This document shows, piece after piece, positions 45,995 through 55,771 of a stretch of DNA of 64,000 bases. Location of the stretch: contig JAGQWR010000095.1 in the NCBI GenBank assembly GCA_020437105.1, positions 1 through 64,000 on the forward strand. Direction: 5' to 3'. The notes under the pieces are model-generated. The model worked only from the letters and a program-made list of their open reading frames with translations, was not told where the DNA came from and searched no databases. Within the stretch, counting starts at the first letter, position 1. Every line of letters begins with the position of its first letter. Source of the stretch: Saprospiraceae bacterium (GTDB taxonomy: Bacteria; Bacteroidota; Bacteroidia; Chitinophagales; Saprospiraceae). Position numbers and translations under genes: made by a program.

Positions 45995-46556
45995 AAGAAC
46001 CCCAACGAAAGGTATTAATGGACAAATCAGCCAGATCCAGAATGCGGTCCACCACGGTGGCTGCTACTTCCTCGATCGTTTCCGGTTTGCTGTAAAAAGA
46101 AGGGCTCGCCGGACAAATAATCCCGCCCGCCAGCGTGACGGTGCGCATATTTTCTATATGAATGAGATTGTAGGGCGTATCGCGGGGAACCAGAATCAGT
46201 TTCCGGCGCTCTTTCAGAATAACATCGGCTGCACGTGTAACCAGGTCATTAGAGATTCCGCTGGCGATCCGGGCCAGTAAACCCATGGAGCAGGGACAAA
46301 CGATCAGGGTATCGTATTGTGCCGATCCGGAGGCGAAAGGAGCCATGAAATCATCTTTGGCATAAAAATCAAAATCGTAATTTTCGTAGCTCTTATCTCC
46401 CAGTTCCAATTGCCAGTTAAAACGGGCATTATCACTCATGACCACCCCAACCTGTAAACTATCTTTTGGAAACGCCGATAACTTATCGAGCAACTGCCGG
46501 GCATAAATAGAACCACTCGAACCGCCAATTCCAATGGTGATCTTTCGTTTTGTCAT
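45993..46556 (-). CDS. ubiX: Flavin prenyltransferase UbiX
   Basis: UbiX joins dimethylallyl phosphate to FMN to make the prenylated flavin cofactor of UbiD decarboxylases. The 187-aa flavoprotein has IGIGGSSGSIYARQLL, FAS.SAQYDTLIVCPCSMGLLARIASGISNDLVTRAADV and KERRKLILVPRDTP, all family-typical. Its stop codon lies at the edge of MITE-like copy B, so its 3' end has been set or disturbed by that element. No ubiD is in the window. Confidence 0.96.
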   Translation of the reverse strand: MTKRKITIGIGGSSGSIYARQLLDKLSAFPKDSLQVGVVMSDNARFNWQLELGDKSYENYDFDFYAKDDFMAPFASGSAQYDTLIVCPCSMGLLARIASGISNDLVTRAADVILKERRKLILVPRDTPYNLIHIENMRTVTLAGGIICPASPSFYSKPETIEEVAATVVDRILDLADLSINTFRWGS

Positions 46557-46694
46557 CTTGTTTTATTGAATCCAACTTGCGTTAAGGTATTCTTAAATGG
46601 TATGCGCTCAGAAAATAATTATATAAATTTGAAATCTATACGCACCCAAACAATTTCTGTCCGGGTGTTTATCCATGAATAAAAAGAAAATATC

Positions 46695-47261
46695 GTGAAA
46701 AAAGTTTTGCCTGTACTCGCTTTAGTTTTAATCTCCGGTTTGTTATATGCCTTTGTATTAGCTCCTAAACCTAGTGATAAAATACCTGCTTCAGCCCGGG
46801 AATTTGATGGAAATCTGACCTGGATGAGTTGGGATGAGATGGTGACAGCCATGGAATCCGAACCCAAAAAAGTACTCATCGACGTTTATACCGATTGGTG
46901 TGGCTGGTGCAAACGTATGGATCAAAGCACTTTTGTTGATCCGGCAGTCATGCAATACCTCAACGAGAATTTTTACGCAGTCAAATTTGATGCAGAGCAA
47001 AAAGAAGACGTGGAATTCCGTGGACACACCATGAAATTTGTCGCAAATGGCCGCAGAGGCTCTCACGAGCTAGCCGTTTCCCTGCTCAATGGCCGGATGT
47101 CTTATCCCTCCATCGTGTATTTAAACGAAAGTCTGGATCGGATTACCGTTTCTCCGGGCTACAAAGATGCCCCAAGCTTAATGACAGAACTGGAGTACAT
47201 TAAAGGAGAACATTACGTTTCTACTACTTTTGAAAGCTTTAAAGCAAATCGGGGTAAGTAG
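46695..47261 (+). CDS. Exported thioredoxin-fold protein
   Basis: The 188-aa protein starts at GTG 46695 (MKKVLPVLALVLIS...), with a signal peptide or membrane anchor (about 3-22). A thioredoxin-like domain follows (about 45-180) with the redox motif VYTDWCGWCKRMD (CGWC) and YPSIVYLNESLDRI (cis-Pro region). It belongs to the thioredoxin_7/DUF255-like group. It is likely a periplasmic thiol-disulfide protein; whether it reduces or isomerises is unknown. It stands alone, with repeat tract R4 behind it. Confidence 0.88.
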   Translation: MKKVLPVLALVLISGLLYAFVLAPKPSDKIPASAREFDGNLTWMSWDEMVTAMESEPKKVLIDVYTDWCGWCKRMDQSTFVDPAVMQYLNENFYAVKFDAEQKEDVEFRGHTMKFVANGRRGSHELAVSLLNGRMSYPSIVYLNESLDRITVSPGYKDAPSLMTELEYIKGEHYVSTTFESFKANRGK

Positions 47262-47502
47262 GGTATGTTCGCTTCGCGAAGGTTTAACGCGTTTGAATCG
47301 TTTATGTGTGGCTAAACCACAATGCTCCAGCTTATAGTAGAATAGACCCAAATTTCCGTCAGGAAATTAATAGACCCAAAAGGTCTGAAAGACCGCTTGG
47401 ACCTAAGCCAAAGGCTTCGACCCTAGACCAGGGCGCAGCCCCTAGACCGCAAAGCCGACAGGCGAGCTAGACCGGGCCCCTGGGCCCTAGACCCTCTCTC
47501 AA
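47262..47502. repeat. Hairpin-mosaic repeat tract R4
   Basis: It begins with the shared core in reverse orientation (TTCGCGAAGGTTTAACGCG..., 47267-47303), then AATTTCC-GTCA-GGAAATT, GGTCT-GAA-AGACC, AAGCC-AAA-GGCTT, GGGC-GCA-GCCC and GGGCCC-CTG-GGCCC units joined by TAGACC linkers. It lies between two convergent genes. Confidence 0.75.
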
Positions 47503-48429
47503 CTACCGACTTGGTCCTTTTATTTTAGAAATGGTATTCAAGTCTTCAAATTGCCAGCTTAACTGCCCTTGGGAATATTTGAATAACAGCACCTGGTCTG
47601 GCTCAAAGTTGGTGATGTACTCCGGCCGAAAATCATCCGGGACAGAGTTGTTGATCCCGGCACCCAGGAACCAGATTCCGTCAGGGGTTTGGTATTCAAA
47701 TTTTTTGGCCCGCATACCCATATCGCCTCCAACCAAAACGACCTGCACCCCCCGCTGCTGCACGCGTTGCAATGCCGGATAAATGACTGCTGTGAAGGTG
47801 GCTGTATCAGGTGTACATAAGACTTTGAAATCTGGCTGGTAATAATTGAAAACCCGGGCCAGATCTGTTTCTCCGCCCGAAAGTTCATCCGTAAGCAAAC
47901 ACTGGTGATGTAAAATGACCAGATGCGACGATTGACTGATCGTATCGCAAACGGCTTGTATCATCCGAATTTGATTAGCCATTTCGGTACACAGAGAATC
48001 TGCGGGACTCGCATTGTACCAGGTAAATATGTTGGTGTTTAATACCAATAAAGTATATCCATCCTCCCAGGATTGGTAAAAATTCGGCCTGCCTGTTGCC
48101 GCTTTAATCCAATCCAAATGCCCAAATTGAATGTCGTGATTGCCGAGCGACCAGTGTACCGATGGGGACCCCAGATCGAGCAGGCTGTCGAGGTACTGCA
48201 AGGTGGATAGTTCTGCGGTCGCTTTTGCGCAAAGGTCGCCCCCCAACCAGAGTTTATCAAATTGGTTGCGATCCGTAGCTTCCACGCGATAGTCAATACG
48301 CTTCCCGTCGGCATGCCATTGATAGGGATGTCCCAGAAACAGGATGCGCTGTAAAGGTTCCGATCCGGTGCCACAGGCTGCAAAAAGCAACAGGTAACAC
48401 CCGGCTAAGAGGATAATTGAATTTTTCAA
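47503..48429 (-). CDS. Metallophosphoesterase-like lipoprotein with incomplete active site
   Basis: The 308-aa protein begins at TTG 48429 with a lipoprotein signal (LLLFAACGTG). The calcineurin-like fold is shown by GGDLCAKATAEL, SLGNHDIQFG and a later HHQCLL. The usual first metal site (DxH) reads LGHPYQWH, and the final GHxH motif is replaced by GGDMGMRAKK. Some metal ligands are therefore missing, so activity may be altered or lost. It is 5 bp downstream of the coiled-coil gene, in the same operon. Confidence 0.75.
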   Translation of the reverse strand: MKNSIILLAGCYLLLFAACGTGSEPLQRILFLGHPYQWHADGKRIDYRVEATDRNQFDKLWLGGDLCAKATAELSTLQYLDSLLDLGSPSVHWSLGNHDIQFGHLDWIKAATGRPNFYQSWEDGYTLLVLNTNIFTWYNASPADSLCTEMANQIRMIQAVCDTISQSSHLVILHHQCLLTDELSGGETDLARVFNYYQPDFKVLCTPDTATFTAVIYPALQRVQQRGVQVVLVGGDMGMRAKKFEYQTPDGIWFLGAGINNSVPDDFRPEYITNFEPDQVLLFKYSQGQLSWQFEDLNTISKIKGPSR

Positions 48430-48434
48430 GAATA

Positions 48435-49112
48435 TTAATTTCCGAGTTCCCGATTGATTTCTTCCAGTTCGCGCTGGATGCCTTTGGCCTGTTCGGCAGA
48501 CTGGCTATCAAGTAAGCGCAGCGATAATTTATCAATCGTTTCCAAATAGGCCTGATCGTATTCCAGATCAGAACGCAGGGATTCCATTTCGGCGAGTGCC
48601 TCCAGCTGCCCTTCCCGTAATTCTTTTAATTTTGACTGACGGATTTCCAGATCCCGGGCTACTTCATGATTTTTCTTCAGTCGTTCGAGCTTCGTGATAC
48701 AGGCCTGAAAAAAGTCGATCTTGGTTTGACGCAGTTTGTGCTCTGCCGCAAAACCGTCCGACAGGCGCTTGAGCTCCTTCCAGGTTTCCTTGTTTAAATC
48801 TGCCTCATCGTTTAGTTGAGCCTGTAGTTCCCGCGAATTGTATTGGATATCTGACAGCTCTTTGCGGTTTTGATCAACCATCTTCCGACAAAACTCGAGC
48901 TTCCGGTCGATCTGTCCTTCAATGGAAGCCTCATACGCTTTTTGCCGCCGCCGTTGTCTGATCAGGTAGAACACGCCGTATATTGCCCCGACCGCCAGGA
49001 TCGGAATGAAGGCAAATCGCAGCATGATCAACAAGCGAAACAGCACCACCGAGACAACTAACCCGATTATCAGGTATAAAATCCAATTTATTTTCGGGGC
49101 TTCTTTAGACAT
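48435..49112 (-). CDS. Coiled-coil inner-membrane protein
   Basis: The 225-aa protein has two adjacent membrane helices (about 10-30 and 33-52: WILYLIIGLVVSVVLF, FAFIPILAVGAIYGVFYLI), a basic stretch (RQRRRQK), then a long coiled coil (60-215). The positive charge after the helices places the coiled coil in the cytoplasm. No family recognised. It is followed immediately by the phosphoesterase-like gene. Confidence 0.78.
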   Translation of the reverse strand: MSKEAPKINWILYLIIGLVVSVVLFRLLIMLRFAFIPILAVGAIYGVFYLIRQRRRQKAYEASIEGQIDRKLEFCRKMVDQNRKELSDIQYNSRELQAQLNDEADLNKETWKELKRLSDGFAAEHKLRQTKIDFFQACITKLERLKKNHEVARDLEIRQSKLKELREGQLEALAEMESLRSDLEYDQAYLETIDKLSLRLLDSQSAEQAKGIQRELEEINRELGN

Positions 49113-49293
49113 TCACAGACTTTTTTTGCCAGCTGTAAATTTAGCTGTCTTTTTTTAACAAGATCATTTAGTTTATAGTTGAGATCGTTGCTTCTCCCCG
49201 CATGGGAGCTTAATACTTACCAAACAGAATCAATTCTGCCTCACTTCCATCAACAATCCGTTAGCCACTACCTGCTGTCAATACAAAAAAAAC

Positions 49294-49301
49294 TATTTTT
49301 G
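49294..49301 (+). promoter_or_regulatory. Candidate -7 element for the rightward DUF4956/CotH operon
   Basis: TATTTTTG matches TAnnTTTG and gives a leader of about 40 nt to the DUF4956 start at 49348. No -33 TTTG at usual spacing. Confidence 0.45.
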
Positions 49302-49347
49302 CCCTCCAATCTTACCGTATCTAAACGGAAGATAAAGGTTTAGCGAC

Positions 49348-50037
49348 ATGGAAGTATTAAGAATACTACAGGAAAAGTACATTGACGAATTTTCGAACAA
49401 TGTGCCAATCGGAGAATTTTTATTCAATATCGTTGTTACGGCGGTTTTGATTGTGCTGTTGCGTTGGTTTTATATCCGGTATGGGGCGGCTATATCCAAC
49501 AGGCGTAAGTTTGGTAATAATTTTCTGCCACTCGCACTGGGAACCCTCCTGATCATTATGATCGTCAAATCTTCGATTGCCCTTTCACTCGGATTGGTGG
49601 GCGCATTGTCAATTGTACGTTTTCGGGCAGCCATTAAAGACCCCGAAGAATTAACCTATCTGTTTATCGCGATCGGTATCGGACTCGCTGGAGGAGCCAA
49701 TCAACCTATTTTGGCGGTTGTTTCAGTTGTTTTGATTTTAGCTATTCTGTTTATCCACAAACGTACTACCGGGCAATTGGTACACGTTCGGGAAGACCGG
49801 ATGTTTGTCAATATCCAAACAGATGTGGAAGACCTGGATCAGATTGTACAACTCCTGACTTCCACTTTTCCCTTTGTCGAACTCAAACGCATGGATACCC
49901 TGGAAAAAGGACTTGACCTGTCTTTTATCTGTAAAGCGACAGATCTGGCTCAGTTGAGTGAGGCAAAAAACAAACTTAGGGCACTGTCTCCGGCTACCCG
50001 ATTGTCTATTGTTGATCAACCGGATCTCATTATATGA
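49348..50037 (+). CDS. DUF4956 membrane protein (rightward copy)
   Basis: The 229-aa protein has four membrane helices (about 23-42, 55-75, 80-95, 108-140) with the DUF4956 core SSIALSLGLVGALSIVRFRAAIKDPEELTYLF. A cytoplasmic alpha/beta domain follows (about 145-229; MFVNIQTDVEDLDQIVQLL). In other bacteria DUF4956 genes sit beside VTC and CotH genes. The TGA overlaps the ATG of the CotH gene, so the two are coupled. It is a paralogue of the leftward copy at 60955; both keep VGALSIVRFRAAIK.PEEL.YLF.AIGIGL. Possibly a membrane partner for polyphosphate or kinase activity (inference). Confidence 0.9.
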   Translation: MEVLRILQEKYIDEFSNNVPIGEFLFNIVVTAVLIVLLRWFYIRYGAAISNRRKFGNNFLPLALGTLLIIMIVKSSIALSLGLVGALSIVRFRAAIKDPEELTYLFIAIGIGLAGGANQPILAVVSVVLILAILFIHKRTTGQLVHVREDRMFVNIQTDVEDLDQIVQLLTSTFPFVELKRMDTLEKGLDLSFICKATDLAQLSEAKNKLRALSPATRLSIVDQPDLII

Positions 50038-53021
50038 TCCTATCGGATTCCAAAAAACGCATCAGACTCCCTGCATGGCTTTGGTTGATTCCCGTAGCCC
50101 TGGGACTGGTCTATATGTTCTATCCGCTTCTCCAAACAGATTCGGCAAATTCGGATACTCCGGATCGGGTATTTTGTGATGCCGAAACGGTACGCGATAG
50201 CCTGTTTGTTAACGGGAATCACAGCTTTGGCAACGGACTATTACAAAGCGACTTATGGGCTTTTTCAGGGAGCTATAGCTGTAGGGTTGATGCCGGAGAC
50301 GGACTCCAATTTGGATTTGGCTATACCCTTCAACATCCTGAGCGTGGTGCCCTTTACCATGCGGAGGTCTGGCGCTTTAATCCATCCAAAATACTGAACT
50401 ACCTCACCATCCAGGAAGAGGGAACCGGCGGACTCTATCTAATCGAGAAAGAATCAGTAGAACGCCGGGCCGATGGCTGGGAGCGTGTCGAAATTTATTT
50501 TCGCACCAGCACCAGCGAGACCGATAACAACTACAAAATCTATGTCTATACCAATGGCAATGCCCCGGTATTTTATGATGATTTATTGGTAGAAAAAGTA
50601 ATACTGGAGGAAGGTGTCCAAACTGAAATTCCGACGCTCTATCTAAAAATTGGAGAGGAGGGCATGCGGAAGCTCGAGGAAAAAAGAAAAGCGGCTTTGC
50701 AGGCCGGTATCCTGGTTACAGGGGAGGATGATTGGGTGACAGCCAAAATGCATGATGGCGATTCTAATTCAGAACAATCTGTCGAACTGCGACTAAAAGG
50801 CGATTGGTTGGATCACCTGCGAGGCAATAAATGGTCTTTCCGGATTGCCATGAAAACCGGAGGGAGTTGGAGAGGGATGACCACCTTTTCAGTACATAAT
50901 CCCGGAGCCCGCTCATTTTTGTCGGAGTGGTTGCTGCATAAATTCTGGGAAAAAGAAGACGTGCTGACTACCAGGTACGATTTCACGGAAGTGTTTTTAA
51001 ACGGAAAATCGCTGGGCATCTATGCCTACGAAGAACATTTTGAAAAACAACTTGTCGAAAGCAAATCGCGCCGGGAAGGGCCGATACTGCACTTTAGTGA
51101 AGAAATTTTTTGGTCTAATATTGAACGCCAAATCCGGGAAAACGGAGCGGTGAGTTACAATTTTCAGCCCGATATCGCAAGCTATGAAAGTGCGCCTGTC
51201 ATTCCATTTAATGAAAAGGAAATACGCAAAGATTCTGTCCGATACAGGCAATTTATACAGGCGGGTACGCTGGTAAACCAATACCGCAATGGAGGTAAAA
51301 AAGCTTCCGACGTATTTGATCTCGAACGGGCTGCAAAATACTACGCCATTACTGATGTATTGGGTGCCTACCACGGTATCGTCTGGCATAATCAACGCTA
51401 CTATTTCAATCCGATTGAAAATCGCCTGGAGCCTATCGGGTATGACGGGTTTAGTGATACGCCTTATAAAAGACATTCGTTTCTCGGACAGGGACTCAGC
51501 CACCCGGGAAAACTGCAAACGGGACCTGTTTTTGCCAGTTTGTTTCAGGATGCTGATTTTGTGGAATCCTATGTGCGCTATCTGGAGGAATATTCCAGTC
51601 CGGAATTCCTAAACAGTTTCCTCAAGTCCCTTCAACCGGAGATTTTGATGCGGCAGCTTGCGCTGAATGAAGAGTTCCCGGAATATCGACTGGATATACC
51701 TGAAATACTGGCCAATGCCAGGTATATGCGCATTTTATTGTATCCGCACGATGAATACAGCCTGGTGCTTTCCCGCAATAATTCCGGTGCTGTCAGTGCG
51801 ATCAATTTCCACGAGTTACCCGTACAGATAATTGGCTATAGCCGAAAAGATAAAGGTCCCCTGGAGCAGTTAGATAGTCCGATTTTATTGCCAGCCGCCA
51901 GTCCAAGGGAGTATCTCGGCAGACTAAAAGTCGATAGCACCCGCTTTAGTGGCTGGGATGAAATCCGACGCATGATCGGAACTTCCAGAATACACCACTA
52001 CCAGCGTGTTCCGTTATTGGTGGATATTCCGGAAAATGCATCCCGTGTTTATTTCCAGGTATTGGGTTTGGAAGAGGTGTATTCCTCCCTGGTCCAGCCT
52101 GATGGAGACTGGCTTCCTAAAATGCCCTCCCAGGAACTCTTTCCGGAAGGGGCTGCTCCCTCCGGTGCCGGATTTGTTGTGGAAGGCCAGGAGCTGTTTT
52201 TTCCGGCCGGCAAGACCACACAAACCCGGTCGAATATCCTGATCCCTGCCGGATACAGGGTCTATTTTGAGCCTGGAGCAAAACTGGATCTCATTGGTGG
52301 CGCTTCTTTTATTTCGAGATCACCGGTATTTATGGTTGGCACCGAAGAAAATCCGGTGGAGGTCTTTTCCAGTGATGACAGTGCCGGGGGCTTTACGGTC
52401 ATGGAAACCGATTTGCAATCCCAACTCATGCGCGTGCGCTTTCAGGGTTTAAATACCCTGGCATACAAAGGTTGGAACCTCACGGGCGCCGTCACTTTTT
52501 ATGAAGCAGATGTACAAATGGAATTTGTTTCCTTTATCGGAAATCATTGTGAAGACGGCTTAAATATCGTACGATCTGATATCGACATCCAAAAGATTTT
52601 GGTCAACAATACGCCCTTCGACGGGTTTGACTGTGATTTCTGTAGGGGGCTGATTCAAAATAGCGTGTTCTCCAATACGGGCAACGATGGACTGGATTTC
52701 TCCGGAAGCATCTTAGAGGTCAGGGGTTGTCAGATAATTAATAACGGCGACAAGGGGGTAAGTGTCGGCGAAGCGAGCGAAGTAGCTGTGTTCCAGTCTG
52801 AAGTTCAAAACGCCAATATCGGACTCGCCTCCAAGGATCGATCAGTACTCGTGGTGGATGAATTAAAACTCAAAGACTGCAATCAAGGCTTCACAGCTTA
52901 TCAAAAGAAACCCGAATTTGGTGGAGCAAGCATTCTGGTGCGCAGATACGAAGCCACCAATATTAAGCGACTTTATCTGGTATTAGACGGAAGTCGTATT
53001 GAATTTAGCGATCCCGACTAA
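50034..53021 (+). CDS. CotH kinase protein with beta-helix (rightward copy)
   Basis: The 995-aa protein has an N-terminal membrane helix (about 15-31), an N-terminal jelly-roll (about 40-190) and a CotH atypical kinase domain (about 215-560). Landmarks: LRLKGDWLDHLRGNKWSFRI (nucleotide/Lys region), TTRYDFTEVFLNGKSLGIYAYEEHF and LEPIGYDGFSD (Asp-containing metal loop). A right-handed beta-helix follows (about 720-960; NTGNDGLDFSGS, NNGDKGVSVGEA). CotH kinases phosphorylate extracytoplasmic proteins; here the anchor puts the kinase outside the inner membrane. It overlaps the DUF4956 gene by 4 bp. Substrate unknown. Confidence 0.9.
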   Translation: MILSDSKKRIRLPAWLWLIPVALGLVYMFYPLLQTDSANSDTPDRVFCDAETVRDSLFVNGNHSFGNGLLQSDLWAFSGSYSCRVDAGDGLQFGFGYTLQHPERGALYHAEVWRFNPSKILNYLTIQEEGTGGLYLIEKESVERRADGWERVEIYFRTSTSETDNNYKIYVYTNGNAPVFYDDLLVEKVILEEGVQTEIPTLYLKIGEEGMRKLEEKRKAALQAGILVTGEDDWVTAKMHDGDSNSEQSVELRLKGDWLDHLRGNKWSFRIAMKTGGSWRGMTTFSVHNPGARSFLSEWLLHKFWEKEDVLTTRYDFTEVFLNGKSLGIYAYEEHFEKQLVESKSRREGPILHFSEEIFWSNIERQIRENGAVSYNFQPDIASYESAPVIPFNEKEIRKDSVRYRQFIQAGTLVNQYRNGGKKASDVFDLERAAKYYAITDVLGAYHGIVWHNQRYYFNPIENRLEPIGYDGFSDTPYKRHSFLGQGLSHPGKLQTGPVFASLFQDADFVESYVRYLEEYSSPEFLNSFLKSLQPEILMRQLALNEEFPEYRLDIPEILANARYMRILLYPHDEYSLVLSRNNSGAVSAINFHELPVQIIGYSRKDKGPLEQLDSPILLPAASPREYLGRLKVDSTRFSGWDEIRRMIGTSRIHHYQRVPLLVDIPENASRVYFQVLGLEEVYSSLVQPDGDWLPKMPSQELFPEGAAPSGAGFVVEGQELFFPAGKTTQTRSNILIPAGYRVYFEPGAKLDLIGGASFISRSPVFMVGTEENPVEVFSSDDSAGGFTVMETDLQSQLMRVRFQGLNTLAYKGWNLTGAVTFYEADVQMEFVSFIGNHCEDGLNIVRSDIDIQKILVNNTPFDGFDCDFCRGLIQNSVFSNTGNDGLDFSGSILEVRGCQIINNGDKGVSVGEASEVAVFQSEVQNANIGLASKDRSVLVVDELKLKDCNQGFTAYQKKPEFGGASILVRRYEATNIKRLYLVLDGSRIEFSDPD

Positions 53022-53044
53022 TCCAATTCCCTACCTTTACTGTT

Positions 53045-55771
53045 ATGAAAAATGTTGGATTAATATGCCTTTTGGCGTTCCTGTTTTCGCTGACAAGCCT
53101 ATTATCGTCGGCTCAATTACCCGAAGATTTTAGTGACGAGCTGGTCCTTCAAAATCTGGAACAACCCACCGGAATTACCTTTGATGAAACAGGTACCGGA
53201 TACGTTTGGTTGAAAAAAGGCATTGTGCTAAGTATGGATACCCTGGGCCAAACAGCCCCCGAACCCCTGCTCGATATCAGCGAAGAAGTAGGCGATTGGG
53301 GCGATCACGGTCTGCTGGGCTTTGCACTCGATCCGGATTATTTATCAAATGGTTTTTTCTACCTGCTATATGTGGTTGATCGGCACCATGTCCTTTATTA
53401 CGGCACGCCCGATTATGATCCGAATGCAAACCAGTACCTGGAGGCCACCATTGGTCGGATTACCCGCTACACGGCAGATCTCTCCGGTGATTTTCCAGCC
53501 CTAGTGCCCGACTCCCGTCTGGTGCTCCTCGGTACAGATATGAGCGATGGCTTCCCAATCCTGATGAAATCGCATGGGGTAGGGTCACTGGTCTTTGGAA
53601 ATGACGGCACCCTGCTCGCTTCCTGTGGAGAGGGCGCACATTTTGAAGGACAGGATATTGGCAGTAATCCAAATACTTATTGGGAGCAGGCTTTATCCGA
53701 TGGTCTGATCGAGGATCGCCAAAATGTTGGCCGGTTTCGGGCTCAACTGGTCAATAGTCTGAATGGCAAGATTATTCGGATTGATCCGGAAACAGGACAG
53801 GGAGTTTCAAGTAATCCCTTTTACGATTCTAATGATCCGGGGGCTGCCGCTTCGCGGGTTTGGGCACTCGGATTTCGCAATCCCTTCCGGTTTATATTGC
53901 AGCCGGGTACTGGTGGGCACTTCCCGGAAGAAGGGGATCCCGGTACCCTTTTGATTGGGGATGTTGGCGGCTCCATGTGGGAAGAAGTAAATTTGGCCGC
54001 CTCTGCCGGACGAAACTTTGGCTGGCCTTTGTATGAGGCTTATGATAAAAACTGGCCGGATTTTGGCGAAGAACTGCAGAATCAGGATGCTCCCAATCCT
54101 TTTGCCGGTGAGCCGGGATGTAATCTGGATTTTTTCCGCTTTATCGATTTGATCCAACAGCCGACACTCACCGGAGATCCCGGCTTTGAAAACCCCTGTA
54201 GTCCGTCCAACTCGATTCCTGCCGACATTCCGGTTTTTACCCATACCTGGCCGCTAATTGCCTGGAGTAATCAGCTTTGGAACCAGCCTACCCGTGCACA
54301 GGTAGGAGGCTTTGACCCGGATGGTCATCCTATTACGATTGCCATCGAAGACAGTGCTGCCGGCTTGCAAGGACTGCCCTTTGATGGCTATTCCAGTATC
54401 CCCGGTTGTTTTTATACCGCTTCGGTTTTTCCGGAAGAATATCAGGGGGCGTTTTTTCTGCTTGATTTGAGCGGCTGGATTCGGGTACTTGCACCCGATG
54501 AAAACCAGCAATTTACCCGTATTGACCCTTTCTTTGAAACGGGGCAAGGGCTGGTCAGTTTATCTGTAAACCCATACGATGGCTGTCTCTATTTTGCTCA
54601 GATTTACGATGGGGAGATTCGTAAAATCTGTTATGGCGGCAACCCGGCACCTATTGCAGTAATCGAATCGGATGTGAATTATGGCCCCAATCCATTGCCG
54701 GTGCAATTTGACGGGAGCGCGTCCTATGATCCCTTCGACCTGCCGATTACCCATTTCTGGGATTTTGGCGACGGTTTTACCAGTACAGATGTAGCGCCTG
54801 CCCATACTTTTGAAGCCCCGGATTCCAATCCCATTTCATTTACGGTGGTGCTGGAAGTAACGGATAGTCTGGGCGTTGTAGGGCGTGACGAACAGTTGGT
54901 TTCGCTAAATAATACACCGCCAATGGTCGAAATCACTTCGGTGTCAGATGCCACGCTTTATACCCTTACGGGAATGACCTGGCTTCCGCTAAAGGGATTG
55001 GTCAAAGACCTGGAACACGCAGATTCTGAGCTGTCCTATGCCTGGGAGTTGTTCTTTCACCACAATGATCACTACCACGCCGAACCGGCAGATACACTGG
55101 CCGAAACCTTTGTACTGCTTGAGCCCGTTGGCTGCGAACAAGAATTGTACTGGTATAGAATCCGGCTTACTGTTACAGATGCCGCCGGTTTATCCGCTTA
55201 CGATGAAGTCGAACTTTTCCCTGATTGCGGCGACCCTATTTTTAGTATAGATCCATTCACCTTAATGGCCACAGAAACCGGTATTCAACTGGATTGGAAC
55301 ACTTCTTTGGAGGATGACATTCTCGCATTCGAGATTGAACGCACAGACACCTATCAGTTTTTGCCCATTATCCGGCTTTCGCCGAAAGGCGCTGGAAATG
55401 AATATAGCTTCTTTGATGAAGATCCGATCTATGGTTTCAATTATTACCGGATCAAGGCTATCCGGTCGGATGGACGCTATGCCTATTCGGAAATCAAGCT
55501 GATGGAATTTCCACCACCGAAGGACTTCCGGATTTTCCCGAATCCGGTTTATAACAAGCTAAACGTAGAGCTGCAGGAAGCTACTTCCGAAATAATCCAA
55601 TTTGATCTCTTCACAGCAAGCGGTATTCCCGCCCTCACCCTCCGTTGGAATGCAGTACCCGGAGCGGCTTTTTCAGCGACTGCTGACCTGAATGTGCTCT
55701 CCGCCGGCCCTTATTATTACCGGGTGATTGACGGGGCTAAAATGTACACCGGGAGTGTGATTTTGAATTAA
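53045..55771 (+). CDS. T9SS-exported PQQ-dependent sugar dehydrogenase with PKD domains
   Basis: The 908-aa protein has a signal peptide ending LSSAQ. A soluble glucose/sorbosone dehydrogenase propeller follows (about 30-500): QPTGITFDETG, WGDHGLLGFALDPDY, GTLLIGDVGGSMWEEVN. PKD domains come next (about 535-640: ITHFWDFGDGFTSTD), then a further beta domain, and a C-terminal T9SS type A signal (IFPNPVYNKLNVE...SAGPYYYRVIDG) to the end. It probably oxidises sugars at the cell surface with PQQ, or is a non-catalytic relative. It begins 23 bp after the CotH gene, so it is in the DUF4956-CotH operon. Confidence 0.9.
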   Translation: MKNVGLICLLAFLFSLTSLLSSAQLPEDFSDELVLQNLEQPTGITFDETGTGYVWLKKGIVLSMDTLGQTAPEPLLDISEEVGDWGDHGLLGFALDPDYLSNGFFYLLYVVDRHHVLYYGTPDYDPNANQYLEATIGRITRYTADLSGDFPALVPDSRLVLLGTDMSDGFPILMKSHGVGSLVFGNDGTLLASCGEGAHFEGQDIGSNPNTYWEQALSDGLIEDRQNVGRFRAQLVNSLNGKIIRIDPETGQGVSSNPFYDSNDPGAAASRVWALGFRNPFRFILQPGTGGHFPEEGDPGTLLIGDVGGSMWEEVNLAASAGRNFGWPLYEAYDKNWPDFGEELQNQDAPNPFAGEPGCNLDFFRFIDLIQQPTLTGDPGFENPCSPSNSIPADIPVFTHTWPLIAWSNQLWNQPTRAQVGGFDPDGHPITIAIEDSAAGLQGLPFDGYSSIPGCFYTASVFPEEYQGAFFLLDLSGWIRVLAPDENQQFTRIDPFFETGQGLVSLSVNPYDGCLYFAQIYDGEIRKICYGGNPAPIAVIESDVNYGPNPLPVQFDGSASYDPFDLPITHFWDFGDGFTSTDVAPAHTFEAPDSNPISFTVVLEVTDSLGVVGRDEQLVSLNNTPPMVEITSVSDATLYTLTGMTWLPLKGLVKDLEHADSELSYAWELFFHHNDHYHAEPADTLAETFVLLEPVGCEQELYWYRIRLTVTDAAGLSAYDEVELFPDCGDPIFSIDPFTLMATETGIQLDWNTSLEDDILAFEIERTDTYQFLPIIRLSPKGAGNEYSFFDEDPIYGFNYYRIKAIRSDGRYAYSEIKLMEFPPPKDFRIFPNPVYNKLNVELQEATSEIIQFDLFTASGIPALTLRWNAVPGAAFSATADLNVLSAGPYYYRVIDGAKMYTGSVILN

